A DNA stretch of 32,685 bases from NCBI GenBank assembly GCA_028686345.1, contig JAQUCE010000057.1:1-32685 (forward strand). The letters are read 5' to 3'. Source of the DNA: Kiritimatiellia bacterium (GTDB taxonomy: Bacteria; Verrucomicrobiota; Kiritimatiellia; RFP12; UBA1067). Shown here piece by piece: positions 24,024-32,254 of the stretch. Positions within the stretch are counted from its first letter, which is position 1; every line of letters begins with the position of its first letter. Under the pieces are notes generated by a model that saw only the letters and a list, made by a program, of their open reading frames with translations, was not told the DNA's origin and ran no database searches. Made by a program: the position numbers and the translations under genes.

Positions 24024-26192
24024 ATGAAAAATACGGCTCTTAACAGTTTTTTGGTGTTTTCTCTGGCAACCGCAACACTTTGGGCAAACAGCACAACTAA
24101 ATACTGGGATAACAATGGCATTAGTGGCGGATTTGGAACAGCGGGTGGCAGCTGGGGAGGGGAGGCCAAGTGGAGCAGCGACAGCACTGGCGCAGCCACT
24201 CCGGAGTTCACCGATACAACAACCGATGACACTCTTTACTTTGGCACAGAGAGCGATGGCCTTGCCACAGGCACGATTACTGTGGAAGGCTCTGCTCAGG
24301 CCTTTAAAAGCATGAGCTTCGGAGCTGCATCCGGCGAGATCACACTCACCAACGGAGTGCTCAACCTGGCAGCACCAACATCCACTATCACTATCAACAA
24401 CACATCCAACACCATCAACACCGTGCTGGCCGGAACCGGCGGCCTTGAGGTTTATAGGGAGGTAGCCAAATTAACCTACAACTCCTTCCTAACAGAGGTC
24501 CCGGTCACCATATTCACCAATACAGTCTTGGCGGATCATGCAGTTGTTGGCGGGCTCATGGATGGTGCCTCGATAACGGACGGCCCCATACCGGCAATAG
24601 CCTTTTACTTCTCCAATAACGGTTCAACGGCCACCTACCAGCTCCAGGCGCAGCAACATGAGTACATAAAATGCATCAAGATTGAACTGTCGCAATCCGG
24701 AGCGGATATCACGGCAAAGGTAATCTATGCAAAGTACATTAGCGGCGGGAGCCTCGGCTATGACTTTGATCTGGGCGGCAACCCCTTTAATATTGCCGCA
24801 TCGCCAACTGCCGATGGTTACGGAGCTGCCGCAACAGAGCTAATCTCCACCAGCAACCGCGCCTGTACCCTGACTCTGACAGGAGAAAACACATACTCCG
24901 GCAACACCACCATCAGCAATACAACTTTAAGAATAGGCGGAGGTGGACAGCTCGGCAGCGGAACATACAACGGAGACATTATCAACTTAGGAACACTGTT
25001 CTACAACAGCGGCGCCAATCAGACTCTGAGCGGCAACATCTCCGGCCTCGGTTCACTCGTGATGCAGAGTGGCTACAAAACCACTGTTGACTTAGTATAC
25101 CCAAACTTTCTCACAGCAAGTTCGACAACTGTTTTTCCAAACACCGAGCTGGCGGGTTGTGTGGGAGCCGACGGTATTCTCGGTGGATATTCAATCACCG
25201 GGGGCTCAACCTCGGGAGAGGTTTTCTTTTTCAATAATAACGGCACAACCGCCACCTGGCAGCTGCAGACAACCAATAATCACCCGCACACAAAGTGCGT
25301 CAAAGTGCAATTAACACAATCAGGTGCGAATATTACGGGTAAAGTACTCTATGCTAAGTACCTTGACAGCGTCAGTATGCTCGGGTACAACTTTGACACA
25401 GGTGGCCTCGATAACAGCATTGCAACAGCATATACAACTGGCGGCTATGGTGCCGCTGAAACAACGATCAGCATCGACAGCCACTCCACCCTGACCCTAT
25501 CCGGCACAAACAGTTATTTAGGCGGGACAGTCATTAACGCCGGCAGAGTGCAGGCAATCTCAACCGCAAATGCCCTGCCCGCGGTTGGCGGTATTACTGT
25601 CAACAACGGCGGCGAGCTGGTATTCAATGTAACAGGGATGAGCGCAGGCAACGCAGGCGGTGTCGGTAACGGCAGCCCCATCACAGTTAATGCAGGCGGG
25701 ATGCTCACCCTGGCTCAGGGCTTCAATGCCGGTCGTGAACGTCCGATCACAATCAATGGCGGCACTCTCAGCAGCACATTTCTTGAAGCAGGAAGAGGGG
25801 CCAACTATATCAACAACCTGAGATTGCAAAACGGAGCTCAGGTTGTGGGCTATGAAATTCGGGTTGGCTACTTCTCTGCCGCATCAATTATTGTATCAGG
25901 GACGAATGCATGCTCAATTCCCGCAGGGATCAACATGGTGAAAACCACTGAAAATCGTCCGCTGACCTTTGCTGTCGCCGATGTAACCGGCGATAGCAGT
26001 GCAGACCTCACCATCCCGGGTGTCATCAGAGATTACGACGAGAACCTGGCCAACATGCCGGCCATCAAAACCGGTGCAGGTACGCTCAGCCTATCCGGGG
26101 TCAATACCCATCAAGGAACTTTTACAATTAAAGAAGGTACCTTAGCTCTGGTGGCAACAACTCGCTCAACGTCAACAACAATATTGTGCTGA
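24024..26192 (+). CDS. Exported autotransporter-type beta-strand repeat protein 2 (main part, frameshifted near its end)
   Basis: This 722-residue frame begins with a signal peptide (L-V-F-S-L-A-T-A-T-L-W-A|N) and a W-D-N-N-G opening domain. It contains two copies of an approximately 140-residue module (residues about 149-288 and 354-492). Each has F-Y-F-S-N-N-G-S-T-A-T-Y-Q-L-Q-like and K-C-V-K-V-Q-L-T-Q-S-G-A-N-I-T-G-K-V-L-Y-A-K-Y-like signatures. Beta-helix repeats follow. At about 26148-26154 the frame goes wrong: the expected reading L-G-G-N-N-S-L-N-V-N-N-N-I-V-L appears in the next frame, so a single base seems lost, and the next open frame carries the natural C-terminus. The gene sits 60 bp behind the first autotransporter, with ribosome site AAGGATGAGG. 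Confidence 0.8.
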   Translation: MKNTALNSFLVFSLATATLWANSTTKYWDNNGISGGFGTAGGSWGGEAKWSSDSTGAATPEFTDTTTDDTLYFGTESDGLATGTITVEGSAQAFKSMSFGAASGEITLTNGVLNLAAPTSTITINNTSNTINTVLAGTGGLEVYREVAKLTYNSFLTEVPVTIFTNTVLADHAVVGGLMDGASITDGPIPAIAFYFSNNGSTATYQLQAQQHEYIKCIKIELSQSGADITAKVIYAKYISGGSLGYDFDLGGNPFNIAASPTADGYGAAATELISTSNRACTLTLTGENTYSGNTTISNTTLRIGGGGQLGSGTYNGDIINLGTLFYNSGANQTLSGNISGLGSLVMQSGYKTTVDLVYPNFLTASSTTVFPNTELAGCVGADGILGGYSITGGSTSGEVFFFNNNGTTATWQLQTTNNHPHTKCVKVQLTQSGANITGKVLYAKYLDSVSMLGYNFDTGGLDNSIATAYTTGGYGAAETTISIDSHSTLTLSGTNSYLGGTVINAGRVQAISTANALPAVGGITVNNGGELVFNVTGMSAGNAGGVGNGSPITVNAGGMLTLAQGFNAGRERPITINGGTLSSTFLEAGRGANYINNLRLQNGAQVVGYEIRVGYFSAASIIVSGTNACSIPAGINMVKTTENRPLTFAVADVTGDSSADLTIPGVIRDYDENLANMPAIKTGAGTLSLSGVNTHQGTFTIKEGTLALVATTRSTSTTILC

Positions 26193-26497
26193 GCGGCGGG
26201 GCACTTGATATGGGTGATTATACTAACAGCGTCGGTACGTTGACCTTAGATGGCAACAGCGATATTGTTGTAGGTTCAGGTAAGATTGCTTTTGCCGACA
26301 GCAGCGCACTAACCTGGAACAATATACTATCAGTCAACGGTGTCTTGAACAGCGACAGCATAAGGTTTGGAAGCTCTGCCGCCGCTTTAACCAGCGCGCA
26401 GCTTGCTTTGATAAAAATTAACGGTGGGAGCAGCATGCTAACCGAGAGCGGTTATCTGGTTGCCCCTCCTGCTGGAAGCGTGATCGTGATCCGCTAG
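26186..26497 (+). CDS. C-terminal continuation of autotransporter protein 2 after a one-base frameshift
   Basis: The 103-residue frame has no signal peptide of its own and no independent ribosome site. It continues the beta-helix pattern (L-S-G-G-A-L-D-M-G-D-Y-T-N-S-V-G-T-L-T-L) and ends A-P-P-A-G-S-V-I-V-I-R, mirroring the M-I-I-R end of the neighbouring protein. It is best read as the end of the previous gene: restoring one base near 26150 gives an uninterrupted protein of about 824 residues. The cause may be a sequencing or assembly error, a real mutation, or programmed/phase-variable frameshifting; the local G run is short, so slippage is not obvious. Confidence 0.7.
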   Translation: MLSGGALDMGDYTNSVGTLTLDGNSDIVVGSGKIAFADSSALTWNNILSVNGVLNSDSIRFGSSAAALTSAQLALIKINGGSSMLTESGYLVAPPAGSVIVIR

Positions 26498-26499
26498 CA

Positions 26500-26524
26500 G
26501 TATGTCCTCCGCTATGCGGTGGAC
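26500..26524 (-). repeat. Single REPIN-like palindrome after the autotransporter operon
   Basis: GTATGTCC-t-CCGC-tat-GCGG-t-GGAC lies 3 bp after the stop codon. It equals the outer palindrome at 20354-20378 except for one base. The word ATTCACAGAT (26534-26543) also links it to the 5086-5220 element. It may double as an mRNA-end hairpin. Confidence 0.75.
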
Positions 26525-26664
26525 AATGCGCCAATTCACAGATACTGCATTGCAACGTTAAATGCGGCAAATGTCATTATGCCTGACAGCCTTTCTTAGG
26601 ATTAATACACAGGGTTTATAGAAGTAATTACTTGCTTAACATCAAGGTAACAAAGGTGGATCAA

Positions 26665-28749
26665 ATGTTGAAAAAAGGATGTTTTGTTTTATTAATATCG
26701 TTGGGAATGGCTGGCTGCGTGAGCAGGGGGCCTGACCTGACATTGTACGTATCGCCACAGGGCTCGGATGAAAACTCCGGCACAAAAGAGCTTCCTTTTG
26801 CCACGCTGTCAAAAGCGCGCGACGCTGTACGGGCCGCCCGAAAGCACAGCGCACTTTCAAACGGTGTTGAGGTGGTGATTGCCGGTGGCCGCTACATTCT
26901 GCCGGAACAGTTGAAGTTTGAGTCGCAGGATTCAGGCGTTGCCGGCGGAGAGGTTGTCTATCGCGCTGCCGACGGCGCACAGGTCTCAATCACAGGCTCG
27001 CGTCAAATTCCGTACTCCGCTTTTAAATCAGTGAGCGATGCCGGTGTTCTCAGCCGGCTGGATCCTGCCGCGCACCCGCACGTGCTGGCTGTGGAGCTGA
27101 ACGCGCTAGGGTTTGCTAAGCATGCCAGACCAGGGGTTACACTCCGGCTGCCTTTTAATGTGCCTGAACTCTATGTGGATCGTCAGCGCATGGCGCTGGC
27201 CCGCTGGCCGAATCAGGGCTGGGCAACAATCGAAAAGATTATTTCGGAGGGAACTCAACTGAACACCGGGAGCGTCGCCGACAGTGCTGACCCTAATAAA
27301 AAGAGATCTCAGGAACGCAAGGGCGGAGTCTTTACTTATGACGGCGACCGCCCTGCGCGCTGGAATCTGGAGCAGGGTGTTTGGCTGCATGGGTTCTGGT
27401 GCTTTGATTGGTATGATGATGCCATTCAGGTGGCGGCAGTTGACTCGGACAGGAAAGAGATTACCCTCAAGGCACCCCACCAGTACGGTGTGCGGCAAGG
27501 AAATCCCTCACCGCGCCGCTGGCGCGCTGTCAACCTGCTGGAGGAGCTGGATGCGCCCGGTGAGTATTACATCGATCCGGCTCAGAATCTACTTTTACTC
27601 TGGCCAATGGAAAAGCTCACGCAGGAGAGCTGCATTGCGCTCAACTCTCTGAGCGCAACTCTGGTTGAAATGAAGAGTGTCGCTAATTTTATCTGGCAAG
27701 GGGTGACCTTTGAAGAGGGGTATGCCGATGGCTGCGCAATTGTGGATTGCGAGAGTGTTCGGGTTGAAGGTTGTACCTTCCGTAATTTCAGAAAAAGAGC
27801 TGCCTCAATCTCAGGTGGCAGAGGCAACACCATCTCGCGCTGTACGATCCATGACACCGGTGCCGGCGGGTTGAATGTTGCGGGCGGCGAGCGCAAAACA
27901 CTTGAGCCGGCGGGCCATCGGGTAGAAAACTGTCATATCTATGACTTCTCTATACACCAGCTGACCTACTCCAGCGGTATTCATCTGCATGGGGTTGGCA
28001 ACATTGCGGCGCACAATCTGCTTGAAGGCGCTCCGCATATGGCGGTCGGGATCTCCGGTAATGATCATGTGTTTGAGTACAATATTGTCAGTAATGTCTG
28101 CATGTCATCCGACGATGCCGGTGCGCTTTACAAAGGGCGCAACCCCTCCTGCCGCGGCAACATTATCCGTTACAATCTGTGGAAAAATATCGGCAGCCCG
28201 CGTGGACATGGCAACGCGGCGATTTACTTTGATGATGGCGACGGCGGCGATGTTGTCTACGGCAACATCTTCTATCGCTGCGGTGATCCAGGCAAAGGCA
28301 GCTTTGGCACGGTCTTTACACATGGCGGACATGACAATGTTGCTGAGAACAACATTTTTATTGAGTGTAAACGCGCGCTCGGAGCAGCACCCTGGAACGA
28401 TCAACGCTGGAGTGATTTTATTAAAGCACCGCTGTGGCAGGCCCGCCTGCTGCAGGAAGTGGACATCACCAGCGAGGTGTATCTCACCCGCTATCCGGCA
28501 CTGAAAGGCTTTATGGAGCCCCAACCAGGCGAGAAGCGGGTCAATTATGCCCTGCGCAATCTGTTTGTTAAATGCGGCGAGGTGTTTAACAAGGCCTGGG
28601 AGGTTGATGAGAGCAACTACGCAACTGACAAAGACCCTGGTTTTATGAACCTCTCAGGCGAGGACTTCAACCTCAGAAAAGACTCCCTGATTTATCGGCA
28701 GATGCCCGGTTTCGAGCCAATACCACTGAATAAAATCGGCCCACAGTAA
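26665..28749 (+). CDS. Beta-helix lipoprotein, GH141-like polysaccharide-active enzyme candidate
   Basis: The start at ATG 26665 (AAAGGTGG ribosome site 5 bases ahead) gives 694 residues with a lipoprotein signal peptide whose lipobox is G-M-A-G-C; upstream extension to a TTG at 26632 is unlikely. The opening L-Y-V-S-P-Q-G-S-D-E-N-S-G-T, P-F-A-T-L-S-K-A-R-D-A-V-R and G-G-R-Y-I-L-P-E-Q-L-K-F-E-S-Q-D-S-G are characteristic of large right-handed beta-helix enzymes of the GH141/GH120-type group. The central 350-600 region has the regular turns of the helix (H-D-T-G-A-G-G-L-N, N-I-V-S-N-V, N-A-A-I-Y-F-D-D-G-D-G-G). Catalytic residues are not assigned. It probably acts at the cell surface on plant or algal polysaccharide; a terminator follows. 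Confidence 0.8.
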   Translation: MLKKGCFVLLISLGMAGCVSRGPDLTLYVSPQGSDENSGTKELPFATLSKARDAVRAARKHSALSNGVEVVIAGGRYILPEQLKFESQDSGVAGGEVVYRAADGAQVSITGSRQIPYSAFKSVSDAGVLSRLDPAAHPHVLAVELNALGFAKHARPGVTLRLPFNVPELYVDRQRMALARWPNQGWATIEKIISEGTQLNTGSVADSADPNKKRSQERKGGVFTYDGDRPARWNLEQGVWLHGFWCFDWYDDAIQVAAVDSDRKEITLKAPHQYGVRQGNPSPRRWRAVNLLEELDAPGEYYIDPAQNLLLLWPMEKLTQESCIALNSLSATLVEMKSVANFIWQGVTFEEGYADGCAIVDCESVRVEGCTFRNFRKRAASISGGRGNTISRCTIHDTGAGGLNVAGGERKTLEPAGHRVENCHIYDFSIHQLTYSSGIHLHGVGNIAAHNLLEGAPHMAVGISGNDHVFEYNIVSNVCMSSDDAGALYKGRNPSCRGNIIRYNLWKNIGSPRGHGNAAIYFDDGDGGDVVYGNIFYRCGDPGKGSFGTVFTHGGHDNVAENNIFIECKRALGAAPWNDQRWSDFIKAPLWQARLLQEVDITSEVYLTRYPALKGFMEPQPGEKRVNYALRNLFVKCGEVFNKAWEVDESNYATDKDPGFMNLSGEDFNLRKDSLIYRQMPGFEPIPLNKIGPQ

Positions 28750-28766
28750 TTGCTCTGCGGAAGCAG

Positions 28767-28796
28767 GGCGGGTGCTATGAGCCCGCCTCTGTTTTT
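28767..28796 (+). terminator. Rho-independent terminator after the beta-helix gene
   Basis: GGCGGG (28767-28772) pairs with CCCGCC (28782-28787) around a 9-base loop, followed by TCTGTTTTT. It lies 18 bp after the stop codon and faces the convergent KDPG aldolase gene. Confidence 0.75.
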
Positions 28797-28850
28797 CGAC
28801 TACCTCGACTACCTCGACTACCTCGACTTCATCGACTCCCTCGATTCCCT
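28797..28850 (+). repeat. Tandem 9-bp repeat (CGACTACCT)
   Basis: Three perfect CGACTACCT units are followed by three variants (CGACTTCAT, CGACTCCCT, CGATTCCCT). The reverse strand reads a V-E-V-V-E-type stretch, but no credible gene surrounds it, so it looks like a non-coding microsatellite behind the terminator. Confidence 0.8.
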
Positions 28851-28885
28851 CGAAAAGCCTCACGAACCGCCATTTGCTTGGCGCA

Positions 28886-29515
28886 CTAAACTCCAGCTGC
28901 CAGCTCCACCGCAGCGCGGGTCAGCTCTGTAATCGCGGCAAAGTTGCCGTTTGCGATCAGCTCTTTCGCGACCATCCAGCTGCCGCCGCAGGCGAAAACC
29001 TTGTTAAAGGCGAGGTAACTGCCGAGGTTGCCGGGGCCGATGCCGCCGGTTGGGATAAACTTAACCATGCTGTAGGGGGCGCAGATCGCCTTCAGTGCTT
29101 TTAGTCCGCCGCAGGCCTCGGCCGGGAAAAACTTCAGCACTTGAAGACCAAACTCCAACCCCATCTCAATCTCGGTCGGGGTGCAGACCCCAGGGCAGAC
29201 AGGGATACTGTTTTCAACGCAGTAACCCACCACCTTGGGGTTGAAGCCGGGTGTCACAATGTATTTGGCTCCACAGTCGACGGCCTGTTTTACTTGATCG
29301 GCTGTAAGCACAGTCCCGGCTCCCAGGCAGAGCTCAGGGTAGCTTGACATGGCCTTAATGGAAGCCGCCGCCGCAGCAGTGCGGAAGGTCACCTCAGCGC
29401 AAGGCAGCCCGCCCCGGATCAGTGCCTCAGCCAGCGGAGCAGCATCCCCGGCATCCTCCAGCACCACCACTGGAACCACCTTCAACTCATGAATTCTCTG
29501 CATTACATTGTTCAT
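28886..29515 (-). CDS. eda: KDPG/KHG aldolase
   Basis: It splits 2-keto-3-deoxy-6-phosphogluconate to pyruvate and glyceraldehyde-3-phosphate (and 4-hydroxy-2-ketoglutarate) in the Entner-Doudoroff and uronate routes. The 209-residue protein has the class I aldolase features: V-T-F-R-T (residues 42-46) near the general-base glutamate E41, L-G-A-G-T-V (64-69), P-G-x-x-T/S segments, and the Schiff-base lysine K128 in L-K-F-F-P-A-E. The C-terminal G-G-I-G phosphate loop is intact. Ribosome site AAAAGGA precedes the ATG. It is convergent with the beta-helix gene, and together they suggest use of uronate-containing polysaccharide. Confidence 0.95.
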   Translation of the reverse strand: MNNVMQRIHELKVVPVVVLEDAGDAAPLAEALIRGGLPCAEVTFRTAAAAASIKAMSSYPELCLGAGTVLTADQVKQAVDCGAKYIVTPGFNPKVVGYCVENSIPVCPGVCTPTEIEMGLEFGLQVLKFFPAEACGGLKALKAICAPYSMVKFIPTGGIGPGNLGSYLAFNKVFACGGSWMVAKELIANGNFAAITELTRAAVELAAGV

Positions 29516-29617
29516 TGATAAATCCTTTTTAACCTTTATTTTGTCTATAACTTGATCACTTTGGGGTAACTACTCCGTCATTTCACAGCGCACTGCGTGT
29601 CTTTATCCAATGCGGTA

Positions 29618-29666
29618 GGGGCTTCCAACCCCTCAAAGGCAGACGAGGGCTAGGATGCCCCTCCCA
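29618..29666 (+). repeat. Dispersed repeat F, copy 2
   Basis: Diverged direct copy of 1569-1618 sharing GGCTTCCA and GGATGCCC blocks. It marks the beginning of a repeat-rich gap (29580-30180) without genes. Confidence 0.6.
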
Positions 29667-29749
29667 CTCTTGCCAATCACTCGGCTGTCGCGTGCCTTGC
29701 TGCTTGCGGCTCGCAAACCGCTTAGCTGCGCGTCTCTTGCAACTCGCGA

Positions 29750-29820
29750 AGCACTGTAGCCGCGGGCCTTGAACGCGGGGGGCGTTCGTGGTCAACCGCC
29801 AGGCTGCTTGCGGCTCGCGT
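29750..29820 (+). repeat. Dispersed repeat E, copy 3
   Basis: Matches 1166-1199 directly and 7898-7966 in reverse, with the core GCACTGTAGCCGCGGGCC followed by TTGAACGCGGGGGGC and GGTCAACCGCC. It is the longest flanking match among the copies. Confidence 0.7.
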
Positions 29821-29982
29821 TGCCTGCAACTCGGGGTCGCTATCGGAATCGAGGTTGAAGGGTGAAAGAGGTCGACTTAGCGACTTCACGCCCTTTGATT
29901 ACAGGCTACTCTCTCAACTCCTGTCGAAAAAAACAAGAGGTTCAGATAACCATCTTTATCCGTTGTTAATGAAAATGTTTTC

Positions 29983-30001
29983 TGCAAGCAAGATGCTTGC
30001 A
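29983..30001. repeat. Isolated 7-bp hairpin
   Basis: TGCAAGC-aagat-GCTTGCA is a perfect stem with a 5-base loop in the 29830-30180 gap. No T tract follows on the plus strand. Its role is unknown. Confidence 0.4.
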
Positions 30002-30062
30002 CTACTCCATAATCACTTTTACAGTAACTTCTCAACAACCCGCGTTGGAGCAGCCTTCCTCC

Positions 30063-30117
30063 TTCGCCAAGGCTACGGCGCGACAAGAAAGGCTGGACAA
30101 CAAACCTTGTTGGCGAA
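30063..30117. repeat. Inverted repeat TTCGCCAA/TTGGCGAA
   Basis: Perfect 8-bp arms at 30063-30070 and 30110-30117 enclose about 39 bases, ending 64 bp before the SIR2 promoter. It may be another small palindromic repeat element. Confidence 0.45.
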
Positions 30118-30180
30118 ATGATAGCAGATGTTAGCGCGATTGTCATCATGGTGAGGTTCAATTTAGTTTGCCGCTTCAAA

Positions 30181-30209
30181 TTGCTTTAATCCTGAGATGC
30201 GTATATAAT
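30181..30209 (+). promoter_or_regulatory. Strong sigma-70-type promoter of the SIR2-like gene
   Basis: TTGCTT (30181-30186) and TATAAT (30204-30209) are separated by 17 bases. The start of transcription would be about 45 bases before the ATG. Confidence 0.65.
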
Positions 30210-30260
30210 GAATCCGTTCTAAATTTATTTCAACAATCAGTATGACAAGCAAGGTGAAGC

Positions 30261-31232
30261 ATGAGTAAAAGTGCATATGAAATTTTAAGGCAGGATATCA
30301 AGGACGGCGGGATTACGCTGGTGCTTGGCAGTGGTATTAATGGCAAGTTTGTCCCGGATTGGGAGCGGTTGCTGGAAAAGGTCTGCGGCGAGTTAGACCT
30401 GCCCTGTCAAATTGATGTGTTGACCACTCTGCGAGCTTTTGAACAGAAACGCGAAAATGATAACGCAGCCTTTGCTGAGATAATTCACAACGCGCTGTAT
30501 GATGATTATACGGATAGCAGCTTAGAGAGGGCAAAGTCATTAAAGGCAATCGGTGATGTTTTAATCAAAGATCGTCAGCTGGATATTCCGAAAATTCGGC
30601 GGGTTATTACCTTTAATGTGGATAGCCTTTTAGAGGAGTATCTTTTGAAGTTCTCCAACAAGGAGAATGATGTTGTCCCGCATCCCATTACGCAGTGGTA
30701 TCAGGCTGCCATGCACTACAAGCCCGGGATTGACATATACCATCTGCATGGATTCATGCCATCTGAGCATTTAAAAAAATTTGTGGAAAAAAAGCCAATC
30801 AAGCAAAAATATTATGAGAGCTCAAAGGATGTTGTTTTCGGCGATGATGAATATTGGGATATGACATCCAGCCCCGCCTCGCTGCCCAATGTGGTGATGC
30901 TCAATGCTCTGCATGATAGCCACTGCATCTTTATTGGGCTGTCAATGAATGACCCCAATATTGCCCGCTGGCTGGCTCTGCGTGCCAATGAGATCAAAGA
31001 GAGCAAGAGGATACAGCCGATGGGCGACGATGGAACCGACAATTTACTAACCCGTCACTATTGGTTTGAATCTGATCCAGCAAGTGCAAACAAGGGCAGT
31101 AAAAGCGAGAGGTGTATGAAAATCAAACAATTTAAATTGAAAAAATCGTGGTTGAAGTCGCGCGGAGTCAGAACCGTGGAACTTGGCAACTGGGAAGAGT
31201 TTCCGGATAAGTTTTTATCGGTGTTTGCCTAA
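30261..31232 (+). CDS. SIR2-like domain protein, candidate NAD-consuming defence factor
   Basis: The 323-residue protein has the NAD-binding sequence of SIR2-like folds: L-V-L-G-S-G-I-N (20-27), T-F-N-V-D-S-L-L (117-124; the T-x-N-x-D motif), H-L-H-G (161-164, with H163 in the position of the catalytic histidine) and G-L-S-M-N-D-P-N (226-233). The usual sirtuin zinc-binding cysteines are missing, which separates it from protein deacylases and places it with bacterial SIR2-type NADases that act in phage defence (an inference). It has no fused sensor domain and no obvious partner next to it, so it may work alone. It has its own promoter, ribosome site AAGGTG, and is followed by a PfkB gene 61 bp later. 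Confidence 0.75.
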   Translation: MSKSAYEILRQDIKDGGITLVLGSGINGKFVPDWERLLEKVCGELDLPCQIDVLTTLRAFEQKRENDNAAFAEIIHNALYDDYTDSSLERAKSLKAIGDVLIKDRQLDIPKIRRVITFNVDSLLEEYLLKFSNKENDVVPHPITQWYQAAMHYKPGIDIYHLHGFMPSEHLKKFVEKKPIKQKYYESSKDVVFGDDEYWDMTSSPASLPNVVMLNALHDSHCIFIGLSMNDPNIARWLALRANEIKESKRIQPMGDDGTDNLLTRHYWFESDPASANKGSKSERCMKIKQFKLKKSWLKSRGVRTVELGNWEEFPDKFLSVFA

Positions 31233-31293
31233 GTGTGAAATTGCTTGCAGTTCTGTTCTATGAGTTGTAAGAGGCTTAAAAAAGGAGCACTCA

Positions 31294-32208
31294 ATGATTT
31301 TATCTCTGGGCCTGAGCCCTGCTTTGCAGCGCACCATGGTTTTTAAACAGATGCAGCTGAAGCAGGTCAACCGCGTGCGGCAGGTGACTCTCAGTGCGGC
31401 CGGCAAATCCCTTAACACTGCGCGGGCGTTGGCCGCGCTGGGAGTTGAGTGCACTGCCACCGGGTTTAACGGGGGGCATAGCGGGGAGTTGGTCTTGGGT
31501 TTTTTGCGCACGTACAATGTTGATTCTGCGCTAACAGCCATGCGTGCGGAAACGCGCACTTGCGTCACTCTGATTGACGAGAGCAGCGGGACGGTGACCG
31601 AGTTGGTGGAGGAGGCCCCCCAGCCTGACGCGCGTGAGATTGCCAGCTTTGTGCAGCGGAATGTCGAGCTGGTCAAAGCTTGCCGCATGCTGGTTATCAG
31701 TGGCACACTGCCACCCTGGGCTGCCGATGATTTTTACCGTGCTTTCACAATTGCCGCCCAACAGGCAGGCGTGCCCGTGGTGATTGACTCTCACCGAGCC
31801 GCCCTTTTAACTGTTCTGCAGGATCAGCCCTTGATGGCCAAACTCAACTTACACGAGCTTGAACTCACTTTTAACCAGAGTGTCACGAGTGAGCCGCAGC
31901 TGATTGAATTGATGGGGCGTCTGATTACCGGTGGTGCCGGGAGCGTTTTTTTAACGCTGGGGAAAGAGGGTGCCTGCCTCCTGGAAGGCGCAAGTTTTTC
32001 CAAATACCCGGCACCCGCTATCCTGCGGCACTGTAATCCGATTGGCAGCGGCGACTGCGCCACAGCTGGCATTGCCTGCGAGCTGGCCGGCGGTGGCAGC
32101 TTGCAGGCAGCGGCTCGACTCGGAGTTGCCTGCGGCAGTGCCAACGTGGAGAGCCTCACCCCGGCGGATATCACCCGCGAGCGCGTGCTGGAGTTAAACA
32201 ACGGTTGA
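31294..32208 (+). CDS. PfkB-family sugar kinase (1-phosphofructokinase/tagatose-6-phosphate kinase type)
   Basis: The 304-residue ribokinase-fold enzyme has the sugar-binding N-terminus (L-S-L-G-L-S-P-A-L-Q-R-T), the A-A-G-K-S-L-N-T-A-R-A-L signature (35-46), S-G-T-L-P-P (136-141) and the ATP/catalytic motif N-P-I-G-S-G-D-C-A-T-A-G (248-259) with base D254. The G-S-G-D form fits the 1-phosphofructokinase/LacC branch rather than classical ribokinases. Substrate could be fructose-1-phosphate, tagatose-6-phosphate or a similar phosphorylated hexose. Ribosome site AAGGAG is well placed. It lies 61 bp after the SIR2-like gene with no clear link. Confidence 0.88.
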   Translation: MILSLGLSPALQRTMVFKQMQLKQVNRVRQVTLSAAGKSLNTARALAALGVECTATGFNGGHSGELVLGFLRTYNVDSALTAMRAETRTCVTLIDESSGTVTELVEEAPQPDAREIASFVQRNVELVKACRMLVISGTLPPWAADDFYRAFTIAAQQAGVPVVIDSHRAALLTVLQDQPLMAKLNLHELELTFNQSVTSEPQLIELMGRLITGGAGSVFLTLGKEGACLLEGASFSKYPAPAILRHCNPIGSGDCATAGIACELAGGGSLQAAARLGVACGSANVESLTPADITRERVLELNNG

Positions 32209-32254
32209 TTTTGTCATGGCTCCTTAGTACAATAATCGTAAAAAGGAGTCGTAC

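Noticed and set aside
28654..28863. Minus-strand frame with V-E-V-V-E repeats
   Set aside because: It arises from the 9-bp microsatellite and overlaps the 3' end of the beta-helix gene and its terminator; no family resemblance.
29855..30121. 88-residue plus-strand frame in the gap before the SIR2 gene
   Set aside because: No ribosome site or family resemblance; it runs through inverted repeats and hairpins.
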